Shown here: piece after piece, positions 7,873 to 16,231 of the stretch
Layout: the number at the start of each line of letters is the position of its first letter
Position numbering within the stretch: the first letter of the stretch is position 1
Source: Rariglobus sp.
GTDB taxonomy: Bacteria; Verrucomicrobiota; Verrucomicrobiia; Opitutales; Opitutaceae
Assembly (NCBI GenBank): GCA_029266495.1
Contig: JAQSWS010000036.1
Span: 1 to 32,852, forward strand
Direction: 5' to 3'
Length of the DNA stretch: 32,852 nucleotides
Made by a program: the position numbers and the translations under genes
The notes under the pieces: generated by a model
Database searches by the model: none
Seen by the model: the letters and a program-made list of their open reading frames with translations, nothing else
Told to the model about the DNA's origin: nothing

Positions 7873-9144
7873 ATGCCGCGCGTTTTCATCACCGGATTAG
7901 GATTTATCACCAGCATCGGAAACACGGCGGATGCCGTTGAGCAAAGCTTGCGCGAACTGCGCCATGGCATGGCGCGCCATCCCGGGCTCGAGGCGGAGAA
8001 TATTCCGGTGAAGGTCACCGCGCCGGTGCGTGATTTCCAGACTGATTCGGAGGACCCCGAGGATTGGGTGATCCCCGCGCCTTATGCGATCAAGCGCGAG
8101 CAATTGCGGAGCCTGAGTCCCAGCGCGCTTTATGCGATGTGCGGACTGCAGCAGGCGATCGCCGACGCGAAGCTGTCGCCCGAAGAGGTATCGAATGAGG
8201 ACACCGGACTCTACGCGGCCTCGGCGGGCTCCCCCGCGATCATGACGCGCATGGTGAATCGCATGCACCAGCAGGGCGTCATGCGCTGCCCGCCACTGGG
8301 CATCGTTGCGAGCATCGCCGGCACGGTGCAGTTCAACCTGGTCGCCTATTTTAAGATCAAGGGAGCCTCCACCGGGTTCACCTCCGCGTGCGCCGCCTCG
8401 GCGCACGCACTGGGCTTTGCCTTCGATGAAATCAAACTCGGACGTCAAAAGCGGATGTTTGTCGTGGGTGCCGAGGACGGCAACATCGAGACCATCCTGC
8501 CGTTTGCGGCGATGCGGGCGCTCTCGCTCAACACCGACCCCGCGATGGCTTCCCGCCCGTTTGACAAGAAGCACGACGGCTTTGTGGGCACCGGCGGCGC
8601 GACCGTGCTGGTGCTCGAAAGCGAGGAGGAAGTGATGCGCCGCGGCGCGACGCCGTATGCCGAAGTGCTGGGTTGGGGGCAGGCTTCGGACGGGCACAAC
8701 GTGGCGATTTCCCACCCGGAGGGTGCGGGCTTGGCGCTGGCGATGCGGCACGCGTTCAAAGCGACCGGCATCACTGCGGCGGACGTGGATTACATCAACG
8801 CCCACGCCACATCGACTCCCATCGGCGACGCTTCCGAATGCAAGGCGTTGCGCGCGGTGCTGGGCGAGCATGCATCGCGCGTCGCGGTGAGCAGCACGAA
8901 GGCGCTGACCGGCCACGGACTCTCGCTGGCCGGGGCGATGGAGGCGGGATTCTGCGCCCTCGCCCTCAAGCGCGGCTTCATCCCCGGTTCGGCGCACATC
9001 ACCGAACTCGATCCGGCCTGCGATGGACTCAACATCGTGCGCACCACCGAATCGGTGCAGCCTCGCGTGGTGCTGAACAACAGCAGCGGTTTTGGCGGAG
9101 CGAACGTTTGCGTCGTGTTTAAAGCCGTATCCGGAGCCCGTTAA
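7873..9144 (+). CDS. Beta-ketoacyl-ACP synthase, FabF-like
   Basis: This 423-residue cytoplasmic protein has the full thiolase-fold elongating condensing-enzyme layout. It starts with MPRVFITGLGFITSIGN, has the nucleophile Cys173 in FTSACAASAHALG, and the Cys-His-His partners at His311 (NAHATSTPIGD) and His348 (STKALTGHGLSLAG). The late motif NNSSGFGGANVCVVF is also present. It condenses malonyl-ACP with an acyl chain, probably using the ACP-dehydratase encoded just upstream. An ATG at 7846 would add nine residues, but homology favours the ATG at 7873. No ketoreductase gene is next to it, so one must be borrowed from the general fatty acid pathway. Confidence 0.9.
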   Translation: MPRVFITGLGFITSIGNTADAVEQSLRELRHGMARHPGLEAENIPVKVTAPVRDFQTDSEDPEDWVIPAPYAIKREQLRSLSPSALYAMCGLQQAIADAKLSPEEVSNEDTGLYAASAGSPAIMTRMVNRMHQQGVMRCPPLGIVASIAGTVQFNLVAYFKIKGASTGFTSACAASAHALGFAFDEIKLGRQKRMFVVGAEDGNIETILPFAAMRALSLNTDPAMASRPFDKKHDGFVGTGGATVLVLESEEEVMRRGATPYAEVLGWGQASDGHNVAISHPEGAGLALAMRHAFKATGITAADVDYINAHATSTPIGDASECKALRAVLGEHASRVAVSSTKALTGHGLSLAGAMEAGFCALALKRGFIPGSAHITELDPACDGLNIVRTTESVQPRVVLNNSSGFGGANVCVVFKAVSGAR

Positions 9145-9176
9145 ATCGCGTTGATTTTAAAGCCGCAAATCGCTCA

Positions 9177-10505
9177 TTGAAAACGTCAAATACAGGTTTG
9201 TCACTTAATAGGTTACAAACCGGGTTGGTTTCGGACTTGTCGGTGGAGCCGGATGGGGGAGGCGGGGAAAAGGTGGGGGGGCGAGTGCGGCGCGGGTCCG
9301 GGGCGGTTGCGTATATTTTCACGACGTTTCCGAAAGCCACCGAGACGTTTCTCCAGCGCGAAGTGGCGGGGCTGCGGTCGCTGGGGGTCGAGTTGCGTCT
9401 CTATTCCATGTGGGGAGGGGGGGGCGAATTCGAGGGTCTGCCGGTCACGCGATTTCCCAAGTGGAGACTGGCGACGCTCGTCGTCCGGATCCCCTGGCTG
9501 GCGGTTTGTCATCCCCATGTAGTGATGGAACTGATACGCGGCGTTTGTTCGCGGAAGGCTCCGTCACGGCTGAACTTTTTCGAGAATCTGCTCGGGCTGG
9601 GTTTCGGGCTGGTTTACGCGAGGCATTTCCGGCGGTTCCGGCCGGCGCATGTGCATGCGGTGTGGGGGGGCGGGCCTGCGACCGCGGCCTGGCTCTTGTG
9701 GCGGCTTGACGGGCATCCTTACAGCGGTGCGGGGCATGCCTATGATCTGTATCAGGACGGCGGAGACTGGTGGTTGAAGGAGAAACTGGAGCCCGCGCTT
9801 TTTATTCACACCTCGACGGAGATGGGGCGCCGCACGCTGGTGGAGAAGGGGGTCGCGGACGAAAAAATCCACGTCATCCGGCGGGGATTGGGGACGCTGC
9901 CCCGACTCAAGCCCTTGCGCACGCCGCGCCGGCCATTGCGGTTGTTGTGCGTGGCGCGACTCGTGCCGAAGAAGGGGCTCGACCATCAGATGCGAATCTA
10001 TGCGGCGTTGAAGGCGGCGGGGGTGGAGTTCGAGGCGCGGATCGCAGGAGAAGGACCGCTGCACGCGTCATTGGGGAAACTCGCCACGGAGCTGGGCGTG
10101 GCAAATGCGGTGGCCCTGCTGGGCCACCGTCCGCAGACGGAAATCATGGAGCATCTCGGATGGGCCGACGTGTTGCTGCACACCGGTGTGGTCGCGGCGG
10201 ATGGCGATCGTGACGGGTTGCCCAACGTGATTCCAGAGGCGATGAGCGCGGGAGTGCTGGTGGTGACGTCTCCGGCGGCGGCCACGACCGAGGCGATCGC
10301 CGACGGTGAGACCGGACGCGTGGCCTTGCCGGAGAATGCTGGCGAGTGGGTCGCGATTTTGCGCGAATTGCGCGACGACGATGCCCAGGCGGAGCGGCTG
10401 CGCGCGGCGGCCCGGGCCTGGGTGGAGGCAAATTTCGACGCGGTGAAAAATGCCTCGAAGCTGGCCGGACTTTATGAGCGATTGATATCAGCAACATCCC
10501 TATGA
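9177..10505 (+). CDS. Glycosyltransferase family 4 (GT-B)
   Basis: Numbered from the TTG at 9177 this is a 442-residue protein. The conserved fold starts at about residue 44 (VAYIFTTFPKATETFLQREV), typical of WcaL/AmsK-like exopolysaccharide transferases. The C-terminal half has RLVPKKGLD at 261-269 and the nucleotide-sugar-binding PNVIPEAMSAG at 349-359 with the conserved Glu354. The first 40 residues are Gly-rich and not conserved. GTG codons at 9273 or 9285, next to a GGGGAAAAGG stretch, are better starts. It adds a sugar to a lipid-linked or growing glycan in the cytoplasm. It overlaps the sulfotransferase gene by ATGA at 10502-10505, linking the two in one step of polysaccharide assembly. 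Confidence 0.85.
   Translation: MKTSNTGLSLNRLQTGLVSDLSVEPDGGGGEKVGGRVRRGSGAVAYIFTTFPKATETFLQREVAGLRSLGVELRLYSMWGGGGEFEGLPVTRFPKWRLATLVVRIPWLAVCHPHVVMELIRGVCSRKAPSRLNFFENLLGLGFGLVYARHFRRFRPAHVHAVWGGGPATAAWLLWRLDGHPYSGAGHAYDLYQDGGDWWLKEKLEPALFIHTSTEMGRRTLVEKGVADEKIHVIRRGLGTLPRLKPLRTPRRPLRLLCVARLVPKKGLDHQMRIYAALKAAGVEFEARIAGEGPLHASLGKLATELGVANAVALLGHRPQTEIMEHLGWADVLLHTGVVAADGDRDGLPNVIPEAMSAGVLVVTSPAAATTEAIADGETGRVALPENAGEWVAILRELRDDDAQAERLRAAARAWVEANFDAVKNASKLAGLYERLISATSL
9195..9221 (+). other. Inverted repeat upstream of the GT4 gene
   Basis: GGTTTGT (9195-9201) and ACAAACC (9215-9221) form a 7-bp stem with a 13-base loop containing TAATA. It lies 51 bases after the ketosynthase stop. No T-run follows, so a terminator is unlikely. 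It may be a protein site or a leader hairpin, and it suggests the glycosyltransferase starts further downstream than its first possible TTG. Confidence 0.3.
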
Positions 10506-11788
10506 CGAACACATCCATCCAGGGAGGGACCGATCTGAAGCGAAGCGGTTGCCTGACCTTGGTGCAGGGCAATCGAATCACCGGCTGGGTGCGTGATGAT
10601 GCGGGGGCGTCGGAGGTGGAGATCCTGGTGAATGGCCTGCCGATCACCTGTATCGAAGAACAGGAGAATGCCGGGATGCTTCCTAAAACCGGAGCGTCTG
10701 GTCGCCGCGGGTTTATCTTGAGCGCGCCGGCCGGCGCGCTGAACACAGGTGACGTGGTGGAGGCCCGGTTCAGGGATAATGGGCAGCCGCTCGAAGGGAG
10801 TCCCTGGAGGAACAACCTCACGATTATCGAAACGGGGAAGGCGGCCGACAAGGGGCTGAAAAGTCCGAGAAAACAAAGAACGCTGAAGCGCATGCGGAAG
10901 GCGTATGCCGCGGTTGCGGCCGATCCGGGAGCCCTGGCCCGGTGCCGGACGTTCACGCGGATGGTGGCGATCGTCGGGGCGATGAAATCAGGCACCACGG
11001 GCCTGCATCGCATCCTGGCCAGCCATCCCGAGATCGTGCGCAACGCCTTGGTCAAGGAGCCGGAGTTTTTTGCCAGGTGGAACCAGGACGAAAGAAAGCT
11101 GCCGGAACTTGCGGCGTATTTCGCGCAATATCCATTCAAGTCGCGCCGTCATCGGTATGCCTTGGATGGGTCGACCTCCTACAGCAAGACCCCGGCGTTC
11201 AGTGATGTGTATTCACGCATGCGGGAGTCGGGAGTGGAGTTTAAGTTCATCTACATTTTGCGTGATCCGCTGGACCGGCTGGAGTCGCATGTGAAGCATT
11301 CCATCGCCAATGGACGGTTCCGGTTGGGGAGCGATCCGCTGACCCGGCTGCATGTGGCGACGTCGTCCTACGCACAGCAACTGGATGAGTTGACGAGGTA
11401 TTATCCGAGGGAGTCGGTCCTGCTGCTGTCGTTCAACGAGTTTATCGCCGAGCCCCAGCAAGTGACGAACCGGGTGCTGGCGTTTTTGGAATTGTCGCCT
11501 TTTGACGTGCGCAAAGCGGAACCGTTGTTCAAGCGGCTTCGAGAGCGGTTGCTTGCCCTGGTGCGGGGCAAATCCACATCGAAGTATGAGCCGCGGAACG
11601 TGAGAAAACTGCAGGTCGACGGTCAGGATTGGAGCCTCGACGAGGCGACGCGGCGCCGGGCTTACGAGCTGCTCAAGCCGGATGTGGAGCGTCTGGCATC
11701 CGTTTACGGCGTGGATGTGGACACCTGGTTCAAACGGGTGGCCGGGTATCGTCGCGCGGATGCGGCGGCCGGGACCGGGTTGCGGTGA
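10502..11788 (+). CDS. Sulfotransferase with N-terminal beta-type domain
   Basis: This 428-residue protein has a PAPS-dependent sulfotransferase domain from about residue 150 on. The 5'-phosphosulfate loop is GAMKSGTT at 159-166, KEPEFF follows at 185-190, and the 3'-phosphate site is LRDPLDRLESH at 253-263. This pattern is that of carbohydrate sulfotransferases of the NDST/heparan type. Residues 17-110 form a separate domain (ITGWVRDD, VEILVNG, GFILSAPAGAL) of the sort found in front of bacterial glycan-modifying enzymes, possibly a recognition module. It starts within the GT4 stop codon (ATGA) and ends only 6 bases from the convergent alpha-oxoamine synthase gene. It probably sulfates the polysaccharide built by the neighbouring cluster. 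Confidence 0.85.
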   Translation: MTNTSIQGGTDLKRSGCLTLVQGNRITGWVRDDAGASEVEILVNGLPITCIEEQENAGMLPKTGASGRRGFILSAPAGALNTGDVVEARFRDNGQPLEGSPWRNNLTIIETGKAADKGLKSPRKQRTLKRMRKAYAAVAADPGALARCRTFTRMVAIVGAMKSGTTGLHRILASHPEIVRNALVKEPEFFARWNQDERKLPELAAYFAQYPFKSRRHRYALDGSTSYSKTPAFSDVYSRMRESGVEFKFIYILRDPLDRLESHVKHSIANGRFRLGSDPLTRLHVATSSYAQQLDELTRYYPRESVLLLSFNEFIAEPQQVTNRVLAFLELSPFDVRKAEPLFKRLRERLLALVRGKSTSKYEPRNVRKLQVDGQDWSLDEATRRRAYELLKPDVERLASVYGVDVDTWFKRVAGYRRADAAAGTGLR

Positions 11789-11794
11789 CGGGGT

Positions 11795-12991
11795 TCAGCT
11801 TTTTTTAAGGGCGTAGGCCATCGCCTCGCCGATGCGGTCGAGTTGCTCGTCGGTGTGGCCGGCGGAGATGGCCGTGCGGATGAGGTCCTTGCCGGGGGGC
11901 ACGGCGGGGGCGATCGAGATGACGGTGAAGACGCCTTTTTCCAGGAGCGCCTGCCAGAACGCATAGGCGCGTTGTTTGTCGCCGAGGACGATGGGCACGG
12001 CAGGGGTTTCGCTGCCCCAGGTGTCGAGGCCGAGCGACTGGAGCATGGCAATGTAGCGGCGGGTGTTGCGCCAGAGGCGATCGAGGTGCTCGGGCTCGTT
12101 TTGAATGATGTCGAGCGCCGCCGAGGCGGCGGCTGCCTGCGATGGACTGAGCGAGGCGCTGAAGATGGTGTGTTTGCCATGCGTGCGCAGGTATTCGATA
12201 AAATCGCGATCCCCGGCGACGAAGCCGCCGGTGCTTGCGAGGGATTTCGACATGCTGCCGCAGAGGATGTCGACCTTGTCGGTGAGGCCGAAATGATCGG
12301 CGGTGCCGCGGCCCTGACGACCGAGCACGCCGAAGCCATGCGCGTCGTCGAGAACATTGAAGCAACCGTAATCGCCGGCAACCGAGAGCAGGGACGGGAG
12401 GTCGGCGATGTGGCCTTCCATCGAGTAGACGCCTTCGATGACCATCATCTTGGGAGTGCCGGCGGGCACGCTGGCGGCGACGGTGCGCAGGTCCTCGGCG
12501 TTGTTGTGCGAAAAGCGTTCGACCGTGGCGGAGGAAAGGCGGATGCCGTCCCAAAGGCAGGAATGGATGTTTTTGTCGGCGAGGATGACGTCGCCTTTTT
12601 GGGCGAAGGCGGCGATGCCGGAGAGGCAGGACAGGTAGCCGGCGGCGTGAATGTGGCAGGCTTGCTTGCCGAGGAAGGCCGCGAGTTTTTCCTCAAGCTC
12701 GACATGGTAGGCGCGCGAACCGTTGGACACGCGGGCGCCGGTGGGGCTGGAGCCCCACTTGAGCAGGGCTTCGCGAGCGGCCTCGATAACCTTTGGGTGG
12801 AAGGAGAGCCCCAGGTAGTCGTTGCTCGCGAGCATGATCAAATCGCGGCCCTGCAGGCGCACGGTGGTGCCCTGTTGCGCCTCCATCGCGTGATAATAAG
12901 GCGCGTAGCGCAGGCGGAGCTTCGTGGCGGAGTCGGACTTGCAGCGGTCTGCGATCGTGGAGGGGCTGCGGGAAAAAAGTGAGAACGCCAT
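11795..12991 (-). CDS. Alpha-oxoamine synthase (serine palmitoyltransferase/KBL-like)
   Basis: This 398-residue PLP enzyme has all marks of the alpha-oxoamine synthase family: ASNDYLGLSFHPKV near 55-68, GSRAYHVELE, the PLP-stacking His143 in NIHSCLWDG, DDAHGFG at 215-221 and the Schiff-base Lys249 in GSMSKSLASTGGF. The SKSLAS-x-GGF context resembles serine palmitoyltransferase more than BioF, which usually has a GKAFG-type site, but BioF, KBL and cysteate acyltransferase are alternatives. It would join an acyl thioester to an amino acid, releasing CO2. It is last in the minus-strand capsule run, 53 bases after the lyase gene. An ACP and ketosynthase are encoded about 3 kb away on the other strand. 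No other biotin genes are present. Confidence 0.85.
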   Translation of the reverse strand: MAFSLFSRSPSTIADRCKSDSATKLRLRYAPYYHAMEAQQGTTVRLQGRDLIMLASNDYLGLSFHPKVIEAAREALLKWGSSPTGARVSNGSRAYHVELEEKLAAFLGKQACHIHAAGYLSCLSGIAAFAQKGDVILADKNIHSCLWDGIRLSSATVERFSHNNAEDLRTVAASVPAGTPKMMVIEGVYSMEGHIADLPSLLSVAGDYGCFNVLDDAHGFGVLGRQGRGTADHFGLTDKVDILCGSMSKSLASTGGFVAGDRDFIEYLRTHGKHTIFSASLSPSQAAAASAALDIIQNEPEHLDRLWRNTRRYIAMLQSLGLDTWGSETPAVPIVLGDKQRAYAFWQALLEKGVFTVISIAPAVPPGKDLIRTAISAGHTDEQLDRIGEAMAYALKKS

Positions 12992-13044
12992 CGGTGAGGA
13001 TTGTGCAGGGAGTTGTGGGGATGGAGCGGGACAGGCTCAAGTGC

Positions 13045-14784
13045 CTACTTTGCCGTGGCGGAAGCGGGGACGGGCTCCGGTTCCGATCCGGGGCAGGGTC
13101 GCAACTCCGGTTGAGCGGGGTCGAGGATGAAGGAGGCTTCGTTTTCGAAGGCGAGGCGGAGCCGTCCGTCCTGGAGGAGAGCGGCCCGGATTTCCGGGGC
13201 ATCGCCGGGTTGGAACAACCAGGCGTTGATCACGGTGCCGGTGACGTCTTGATGATGGAGAAGGGCGGGCGCCGGTTCACGGTGGTTGAAACGTGCACTG
13301 AACCATCCTTGCGGCGCGGGGAGGGTGCGGCCAACGGCGAGTTCGGCGAGGCCGCGGGAGGCGTTTGTAAGGAGACGCAGACGAAGCCGGGATTCCGCGT
13401 GCCTGATCCGAAGACCGCCGGCCGGATCCGGATCCGCCGGCAGGGCGCACCCCGGGTGCCAGTGCCACTGCGTCGAGAGACGGTGGGGGGCGAAGGTGAC
13501 GACGCGGTCGAGGACGATCCATCCGAGGTCATCGAGGTGAACCACGATGCGCCGCCAGTCGGCCGCACGTGGATTCCCATCCAGGGCGAACACGCCATCC
13601 CCCCAGGCGAGGGTATGGCGGCTGGCGCGTTGAAACGTTGCGCGTCGTGGTGCGGAGGAGACGGCGCGGGGTCCCTGGTCGCACGCGCGGTGATCGAGCA
13701 GAAGGATGTTATGGGCGGCGGGTCCGGCGAAATAATCACGCCAGGGCCCGGGGGCGTAGGTGTGACGGCCATTGTCCACGAGAAACTCACGGGTCCCGAG
13801 GGCGAGGGTGAATGAAAGAAAGTCGGCGTGGTCGTGGTCGGTGCCCCGGGGGCCCGCATCGAAAAATCCCCAGAGGCGGTTGGCCGTGTCGCGAAAAACG
13901 GTCTGGCCGGCCCAGGCGAAATGCACCGCGTGACACGGAGGGCGTTCGGCGAGCGCGGGGGCTTGGCTGCGAAGGAGGCGGGCGTAGGGCTCGCGGTCGG
14001 AGTCGTTGTTGAGGGGGTTGAAACCGGCGGGCGTGGTGACATCCCGCACATAGGCCCAGAGCCGTTCGACGCGTGGAGTCCAGGCCGCCGTGAGATCGTC
14101 GCGCCGGGCTTCCCGCAAGGTGTCGAGGAGCTGCTGGTAGTTCAGGGTGACGATGCGTTGATAATGGCTGGAGAGCTCCTTGTATGCGCCATCCGGATAC
14201 ACCTGTTCACGATAGGAGCGGTCGAGGCGGTCGAGGCCGTAGGCGAGCCAGTCCGGGGCGGGTGGGTGGCCCGGCAATGACAGGGCGAGGCGCACCAAGG
14301 CCAGCATTTCGGTCACCAGATGGTTGCCCCCGAGCGCATGGTGGGCGCGGAGGTGGCGCCCATGGTCTTGAAGGCTGGCTTGAAACTGCGTCGTGAGGAC
14401 GGAACCGGCCGCGGGATCTTCGAGGATCGCGCCGCGGAGCGGGAGCCATGAACCGAGGAGACGACGGGCGGCTTCCAAGGGGCGCCAGGCGTGTGAAAAT
14501 GAGAAATGGCGCGGAGGTGGATTGGCGGCAATCCAGTCGCCGAGCGTGGTGAAAAGCGCGTCGCGATAGCGGGGATCTGCTGTGGTTTCCCAGGCGTGCC
14601 ACAAATCGGGGAACCAGCCGTGGCGGTTAAAGAACCACGCCCATTCCGGATCGCGATTCGGACCGGTCCAGCGCCAGTCGAAACCCCCGTCCGGGCCGCG
14701 CGGCTGGCGCGCGCGGAGACCTTGCAGGGTGAAGGAGTCCTCGAGCGCGTCGGCGGCGGCGGCGTGAGACGTGACAGTGGGCAC
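13045..14784 (-). CDS. Heparinase II/III-type polysaccharide lyase
   Basis: This 579-residue protein has the heparinase II/III layout: an alpha/alpha toroid domain (about 45-270) with SFSHAWRPLEAARR at 95-108, GGNHLV at 152-157 (His155) and DGAYKELSSHYQ at 198-209 (Tyr201), then a beta-sandwich with DAGPRGTDHDHADFLSF at 309-325 (His317, His319) and AAHNILLLDH (His358). Such enzymes cleave uronate-containing glycans by beta-elimination. The start is GTG. An in-frame TGA at 14806-14808 rules out a longer N-terminus, and the first 20 residues are not a signal peptide, so the protein looks cytoplasmic. It lies in the capsule run and may trim or proof-read the polymer, or contribute to synthesis by an unknown route. 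Confidence 0.82.
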   Translation of the reverse strand: MPTVTSHAAAADALEDSFTLQGLRARQPRGPDGGFDWRWTGPNRDPEWAWFFNRHGWFPDLWHAWETTADPRYRDALFTTLGDWIAANPPPRHFSFSHAWRPLEAARRLLGSWLPLRGAILEDPAAGSVLTTQFQASLQDHGRHLRAHHALGGNHLVTEMLALVRLALSLPGHPPAPDWLAYGLDRLDRSYREQVYPDGAYKELSSHYQRIVTLNYQQLLDTLREARRDDLTAAWTPRVERLWAYVRDVTTPAGFNPLNNDSDREPYARLLRSQAPALAERPPCHAVHFAWAGQTVFRDTANRLWGFFDAGPRGTDHDHADFLSFTLALGTREFLVDNGRHTYAPGPWRDYFAGPAAHNILLLDHRACDQGPRAVSSAPRRATFQRASRHTLAWGDGVFALDGNPRAADWRRIVVHLDDLGWIVLDRVVTFAPHRLSTQWHWHPGCALPADPDPAGGLRIRHAESRLRLRLLTNASRGLAELAVGRTLPAPQGWFSARFNHREPAPALLHHQDVTGTVINAWLFQPGDAPEIRAALLQDGRLRLAFENEASFILDPAQPELRPCPGSEPEPVPASATAK

Positions 14785-14808
14785 GGTGGGGCCGGACGAG
14801 GTGGATCA

Positions 14809-15042
14809 TCAGGGAGCGGGACTCGCGGTGAGCCAGCTCACGATGGGTGTTTCGCAGAGGAGAAGCAGGCTCGCGAACGCCAGCCCGACAAGAGGGCGAA
14901 GGAGCTGCTGCCGGATGTAGTGCCCCTTGTAGCTGGGATTAAAGGTATCCCAGGTTTGGGCCAGGTTCGCAACCAGGATGCCCGCGTGGACGAGGGCCAG
15001 GACGAGCACGACGGTCCGAAGGATGAGTTGAGCAGGAGACAT
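14809..15042 (-). CDS. Small two-helix membrane protein
   Basis: This 77-residue protein has two hydrophobic helices (about residues 6-28, LILRTVVLVLALVHAGILVANL, and 48-66, LRPLVGLAFASLLLLCETP) joined by a polar loop with YKGHYIRQQLLRP. It has no signature I recognise. It lies 24 bases upstream of the lyase gene and 46 bases downstream of the GT-A-like gene, on the same strand, and so belongs to the capsule transcript. It could be an accessory subunit of the export or assembly complex. The evidence that it is a gene is the clean ATG, the coherent membrane topology and the tight packing. Confidence 0.6.
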   Translation of the reverse strand: MSPAQLILRTVVLVLALVHAGILVANLAQTWDTFNPSYKGHYIRQQLLRPLVGLAFASLLLLCETPIVSWLTASPAP

Positions 15043-15088
15043 GGGAGTCGGATTGCCTCAACGGACAGACTAAAGGGCAACGGGTGCC

Positions 15089-16204
15089 CTAGGGAGGCGT
15101 TGAGGCGGGTTGCGAGGCTGAAGACGAAGGGCTGCCGTAGGTTTGATCGAGCGTCTGGAACAGGGTGAGAATGGCTTCCTGGCGGGCGACGCCCCGCTGG
15201 CTGGGAATGCCCCGGCCCTCGATTTCCAAGTGAGGCACTCCTGAAAACAGCCGTGCGACCCAGCCGGCAGCACCGAACTGATAGGCTTCGGGGGAGAGGG
15301 GACGGCGGGGGATATCCCAAGCCGATTCGGTCCAGAGATCCCATGGACCTGGAATACCGAGACGCCAGAACAGTTCTACTTTGGGGCGGCGGCCATAAGG
15401 AAAGTCCGGATGGAATGATTCAGCGGCGTCGCGGCGAAAAAGCAGCTGGGGCTCTTCCTTGGCGGGCGGGACGAAGTTGGGATCGAAAAGCCGCTGATTA
15501 TCGAGAAGCCGTGCCATGGGAACGGCGAAATATTTCAACCAAGGGCGGGCAGTGACATCGGCAACCAAGCGGCCCCATGCGGTGGTCGTAAAAAAGCAAT
15601 TGCCGTCGAAGGGAAGCACCCACTTGGCGCGGGGGCGACCGTCGGCAAGCGCGGCGTTGCGCGCACCATTGTTGTTCATCACGTAGAGATTCTTCAGGCG
15701 ATGGGCGGCGCCGAGCAGACGGTTTTTTTTCTTCTGACTGAGCTGGGAGAAGCGCTGGCTGGAAAAATAATCGGGGCTTGGCAGGCAGGTCAGATCAAGA
15801 CCCAGGCGGATGTATTCGTCGGCGACGAAAGGCAGGTGGAGCACCGGTTGGTTGTGCTGTGCCAGCAGCGCAAGGACGGCGGCTTCCTGGGCGGAATCGG
15901 TGATGCGGTTGACGACCCAACGTTTCTCGCAATGAGCGAGGGCGGGCTCGTTTTCGAGGATGAAGCGAAGGTTGGCGAGTGACTGTCCTTCGCGATGGCG
16001 CGGCGGCAGATCGTTGCCGATGATCCGGTAGAGGACGAAGGTGTTGGATTGTTGCGAGAGGGGTGAACTCGCGTAACTCGCACGCAGTGGCGCTTCATCG
16101 ATCCGAACATGATGGATGGCCGTTGTAAAATCAGGCTTGGGCAGCGGAAGAAGCGACCACGCTTGCTTGCGCAGGTTGTCGAGGAATCGGGAGCGGAAGG
16201 GCAC
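15089..16204 (-). CDS. Capsule-locus protein with GT-A-like features, family unrecognised
   Basis: This 371-residue protein has a distinctive motif YRIIGNDLPPRH at 59-70, followed by GQSLANLRFILENEP. Later NNNGARNAAL at 177-186 and KWVLPFDGNCFFT at 194-206 recall the N-x-x-RN helix and acidic DxD strand of GT-A glycosyltransferases, here with DGN at 200-202 in place of DxD. The C-terminal region is rich in Trp, Pro and Arg. I know no function for this family. The position between a GT4 and the lyase gene, in the middle of a capsule run, and these GT-A-like motifs suggest a glycosyltransferase. The start is GTG at 16204, with no nearby alternative. It is cytoplasmic, with no membrane segment. 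Confidence 0.7.
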   Translation of the reverse strand: MPFRSRFLDNLRKQAWSLLPLPKPDFTTAIHHVRIDEAPLRASYASSPLSQQSNTFVLYRIIGNDLPPRHREGQSLANLRFILENEPALAHCEKRWVVNRITDSAQEAAVLALLAQHNQPVLHLPFVADEYIRLGLDLTCLPSPDYFSSQRFSQLSQKKKNRLLGAAHRLKNLYVMNNNGARNAALADGRPRAKWVLPFDGNCFFTTTAWGRLVADVTARPWLKYFAVPMARLLDNQRLFDPNFVPPAKEEPQLLFRRDAAESFHPDFPYGRRPKVELFWRLGIPGPWDLWTESAWDIPRRPLSPEAYQFGAAGWVARLFSGVPHLEIEGRGIPSQRGVARQEAILTLFQTLDQTYGSPSSSASQPASTPP

Positions 16205-16231
16205 GATGGAAACCGGTTTAGCGCATGAGGC

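Noticed and set aside
11843-12982. Long plus-strand open frame (379 codons) opposite the alpha-oxoamine synthase gene
   Set aside because: The minus frame has every PLP-enzyme motif; the plus frame is a shadow.
11795-12991. Annotation as BioF for biotin synthesis
   Set aside because: The Lys249 context is closer to serine palmitoyltransferase and no other biotin gene is nearby; BioF is kept only as an alternative.
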